NCBI GenBank assembly: GCA_001970955.1
Contig: MPUH01000937.1
Location: forward strand, 1-28,861
Source: Stentor coeruleus
Taxonomy: Eukaryota; Ciliophora; Heterotrichea; Heterotrichida; Stentoridae
Length of the DNA stretch: 28,861 nt
Direction of reading: 5' to 3'
Part shown: piece by piece, positions 26,530 through 28,861 of the stretch
Position numbering within the stretch: the stretch's first letter is position 1
Layout of the letters: each line of letters opens with the position of its first letter
Notes under the pieces: model-generated
Told to the model about the DNA's origin: nothing
Databases searched by the model: none
The model's input: only the letters and a program-made list of their open reading frames with translations
Translations under genes and position numbers: made by a program

Positions 26530-28464
26530 TTAATTTTCTTGAACAACACAATTCCTAAACATTTCAAAGTTGATATCTATAATTTCTAAATCTTTTTCTT
26601 CAATATTATAATCCCTGATATTCCTGAAATATATGTTTTTCAATATATCAAATTCTCTATGGGTTATTTTAAACCCTTTATGAACATCTTTAATATACTT
26701 TTTATACCGAGTATCAAAATTCGAGCAGAAAACCTTCTGTATTCCTTCAGAAAGAGAATAATATTTTTCACTGGAAAATCTAAAGAAATATCTAGCTATT
26801 GCACTATTCATTATGTTTTTTTGAACTTTGATTGAGAGCTCTTTCCAAATACCAGATGCATTATATTTGCTTTCAAAAGACTGAAAATCTGCTTTTGCCA
26901 TTCTAGCATTTATTTTAAATGAATCGTAGTTTAATGCAGCTTCACTTATATAATTATTAGCGGTTTCAGAAAGATTAAAATTTACAGATTTAGCTTTATG
27001 ATGATTGAGGAATGATTTAGCTTGAATATTACAAATACTTCTAACTTTAATTTGCTTATCATTTTTTAGTTCATCATTTCGAGTAATTTCAGGATTAGGT
27101 AATAAACTTATTGAATCTGAAGCTTTGCTCATATCTGAAATTGATGAAGAAAAATGGTAAGATAGTTCTATAATTGTATCTGGAGATTCTATCTCTGTTT
27201 TTTCTACTGTAGGTTTTTGAGACAGTTTTAAATCTTTTACTTTAAGAAAATACCAACCTAAAGTGCAATGCTTAATAAAAACTAATGAAATTTCTGATAT
27301 TTCTTGGGATAAGGTCTTCTTAAAATGATTAGAAATAATTATAAACAAGTATTTGCTCATCTTTTCAATAGCTGGAATAACTGTTTTTACTTGATAAACA
27401 GTTAAATTTCTAGTATTTCTTAATTTGACTATATAATTTCTCATATTATCTGAGTTTTCAAAATTAGATGGATACTCATTTGGATGAAGAAAGTTTCCAC
27501 TAGCTCTTATCCTTTGAATAAGATTAGTATACTTAGCTGATTCTTTATCCTTCTCATAACTTGGTTCTTCTAATACTGTTAATGAACTGTCACTACTTTC
27601 TGGAAATTGAAATGTTGATTGTCGTTTAAGAGTTTTGATACTATTATGTTTAAATACTATATTTTTAAGACAAGCTGAAACCATTTGAAATGCAGAATTG
27701 TTGCTTGTACCTGATTGTCTACTTTCTAAAACTTTTGATGGCCTTTGAGAAATTTCTTCGTTGTTTTGGATAATAAAAGTTCTGATATAAGATCCCTTTT
27801 TAGCATAAGCAAATAAAATAGATGCATTTGAACTTCCATGCTGTATAAAATGCTGATAATATCCTACAACTTTAGAGTGCTGAACCATAAAATGTTTTAA
27901 TCCAGACAAACTATCAAACAAACTTATTTTCCCATCTTCAGGCTTAAATAAACAAAAAGGCGAATTCAAATTTTCTTGAATTTCTGCAAGAAATAATTCA
28001 CAGCTTTTAACACCTGATATAATTTCTAATATTTTCCTAGTTCTTATCAAAAACCAATTATTTCCATCATAATAAAGTGTATCTGGAATTCTTAATGGGA
28101 TTTTAGTTAAACCTATGCTTAAAAGTAAAGGAAACACTTGAAAATTGCTTATTGTCATTAATCCAGGTTCGATAATTTTTGAAATTTTATTACAAAGTTT
28201 ATCATTTGATTTTATTACTTTCTCTTTTATATGCTTACGAAATTTCTGCTGGTAATTTTTTAAACTTTGAATGGATTTAGCTTTACTGATTACGTTGGTA
28301 TAAGATTTTAGAGCATCTTTGAACTCAGAAATATCTGAAAGCCGTAGACTTGAATTTTTAGCTAAACTTTGTTGACGAACTAGCATATTTATTTTTATAG
28401 TTATAGTGAAATGGCTGTTTGAAGGTTTGAATTTATTAATGATGAGTTGGATTTTAGATAACAA
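26530..28464 (-). CDS. Unknown protein with probable C-terminal truncated-globin domain
   Basis: 644 residues from the first ATG; an ATG at 28386 (residue 27, MLVRQQSLAKN) is an equally plausible start. The first 530 residues are unrecognised: a basic helical N-terminus (45-105), a mixed region with DTLYYDGNNWFLIRTRKILE, and Ser/Asn-rich linkers. The last about 105 residues (538-642) match the protozoan/cyanobacterial 2/2 globin pattern: IARYFFRFSSEKYYSL (CD-corner Phe), then IKDVHKGFKITHREFDILKN with His595 at the proximal heme-ligand place, and a final helix. They align with LKEVHANMGVSNAQF of Paramecium haemoglobin. Tyr B10 appears replaced by Gln and the Gly-Gly turn is missing, so heme chemistry would be unusual. 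It may be a heme or gas sensor; this is inferred. Confidence 0.75.
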   Translation of the reverse strand: MLSKIQLIINKFKPSNSHFTITIKINMLVRQQSLAKNSSLRLSDISEFKDALKSYTNVISKAKSIQSLKNYQQKFRKHIKEKVIKSNDKLCNKISKIIEPGLMTISNFQVFPLLLSIGLTKIPLRIPDTLYYDGNNWFLIRTRKILEIISGVKSCELFLAEIQENLNSPFCLFKPEDGKISLFDSLSGLKHFMVQHSKVVGYYQHFIQHGSSNASILFAYAKKGSYIRTFIIQNNEEISQRPSKVLESRQSGTSNNSAFQMVSACLKNIVFKHNSIKTLKRQSTFQFPESSDSSLTVLEEPSYEKDKESAKYTNLIQRIRASGNFLHPNEYPSNFENSDNMRNYIVKLRNTRNLTVYQVKTVIPAIEKMSKYLFIIISNHFKKTLSQEISEISLVFIKHCTLGWYFLKVKDLKLSQKPTVEKTEIESPDTIIELSYHFSSSISDMSKASDSISLLPNPEITRNDELKNDKQIKVRSICNIQAKSFLNHHKAKSVNFNLSETANNYISEAALNYDSFKINARMAKADFQSFESKYNASGIWKELSIKVQKNIMNSAIARYFFRFSSEKYYSLSEGIQKVFCSNFDTRYKKYIKDVHKGFKITHREFDILKNIYFRNIRDYNIEEKDLEIIDINFEMFRNCVVQEN

Positions 28465-28861
28465 GTAAGGGTTATATTAAGTAGAGATCAGGGCTAAGGT
28501 TTTTGAATGAGATTGATTATAGAAATTTAGAGATATAGATAGGATATTATAATCATATTATTTTTATGGCAAAATAATTATTTTATTATGATGAGCTAAT
28601 TTGGTTTATTGTGTATTTTTGTCATTATATTTTTATGGAATTTTTAATTTTATCAACTGATTGTGCTGACCCTTAGCTGAAGTTAAAGAAGATTGAATGG
28701 TTATTGTTAGAAATTCTCCATTAGCACGACTTGAGAAGACTAACAACAACATTTATAAATTTTATAAAAAATAAGATTGATTAACTGCAAAATGGAAACA
28801 TAAGCTATTCAACTAATATTTGTATTTTCACAATGAGTTTATGCACACATACAAGCATCAT
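28465..28861. other. 5' flank of the globin-domain gene, window end
   Basis: AT-rich with G exceeding C on the plus strand (28441-28560: 28 G, 4 C), as expected for the 5' flank of a minus-strand gene here. A short protein-like frame near 28677-28770 (MVIVRNSPLARLEKTNNN) is not assignable. No gene supported. Confidence 0.45.

Noticed and set aside
1..28861. tRNA, rRNA, CRISPR, telomeric repeats and transposase genes
   Set aside because: I looked for T-loop-like motifs, CCCTAACA-type telomere arrays, regular spacer arrays and transposase motifs and found none that held up.

Overview
The window looks like macronuclear DNA of a heterotrich ciliate, close to Stentor. It is AT-rich and gene-dense, and most genes are single open frames. 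One gene carries an in-frame 15-nt intron (GT...AG, 5641-5655), a size characteristic of heterotrichs. The code appears to be standard: Trp is TGG throughout. All 14 intact genes end in TAA (10) or TAG (4) and none in TGA. Tiny introns, ciliary genes and ciliate-type families agree with this. The species itself cannot be fixed from the sequence alone.

Layout. Positions 1-2400 are a graveyard. They hold the 3' part of a transketolase gene (minus strand, stops, and a hexanucleotide microsatellite inside) and a multiply frameshifted ankyrin-repeat/AGC-kinase gene (plus strand). Positions 2651-6945 are a compact plus-strand run: an unknown protein, endonuclease III (NTH1), eIF3 subunit M, and a CFAP36-like ciliary protein. 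A minus-strand sestrin follows (7287-8507). Then come a broken copy and an intact copy of a GNAT-like protein (9319-10972), a coiled-coil protein with C2orf81-like motifs (12370-14040), and an NDR-family kinase (14335-15753). From 16705 to the end all genes are on the minus strand: two tandem TauE/SafE-type membrane proteins, two tandem MGC-acylated EF-hand-like proteins, a 739-residue coiled-coil protein, and a 644-residue protein ending in a probable truncated-globin domain.

The genes do not form one pathway; this is ordinary eukaryotic gene order. Themes are cilia (CFAP36-like, possibly C2orf81-like), growth control (sestrin, NDR kinase), translation and DNA repair, plus local tandem duplication (three pairs). 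Window-scale signals worth attention are a very strong G/C strand asymmetry (C-rich 5' flanks, G-rich 3' flanks of genes), a 10-kb-spaced inverted repeat carrying the relic of a coding sequence, and three single Ns. Each N sits between direct duplications and looks like an unmerged assembly join; one of them wrongly truncates a gene.
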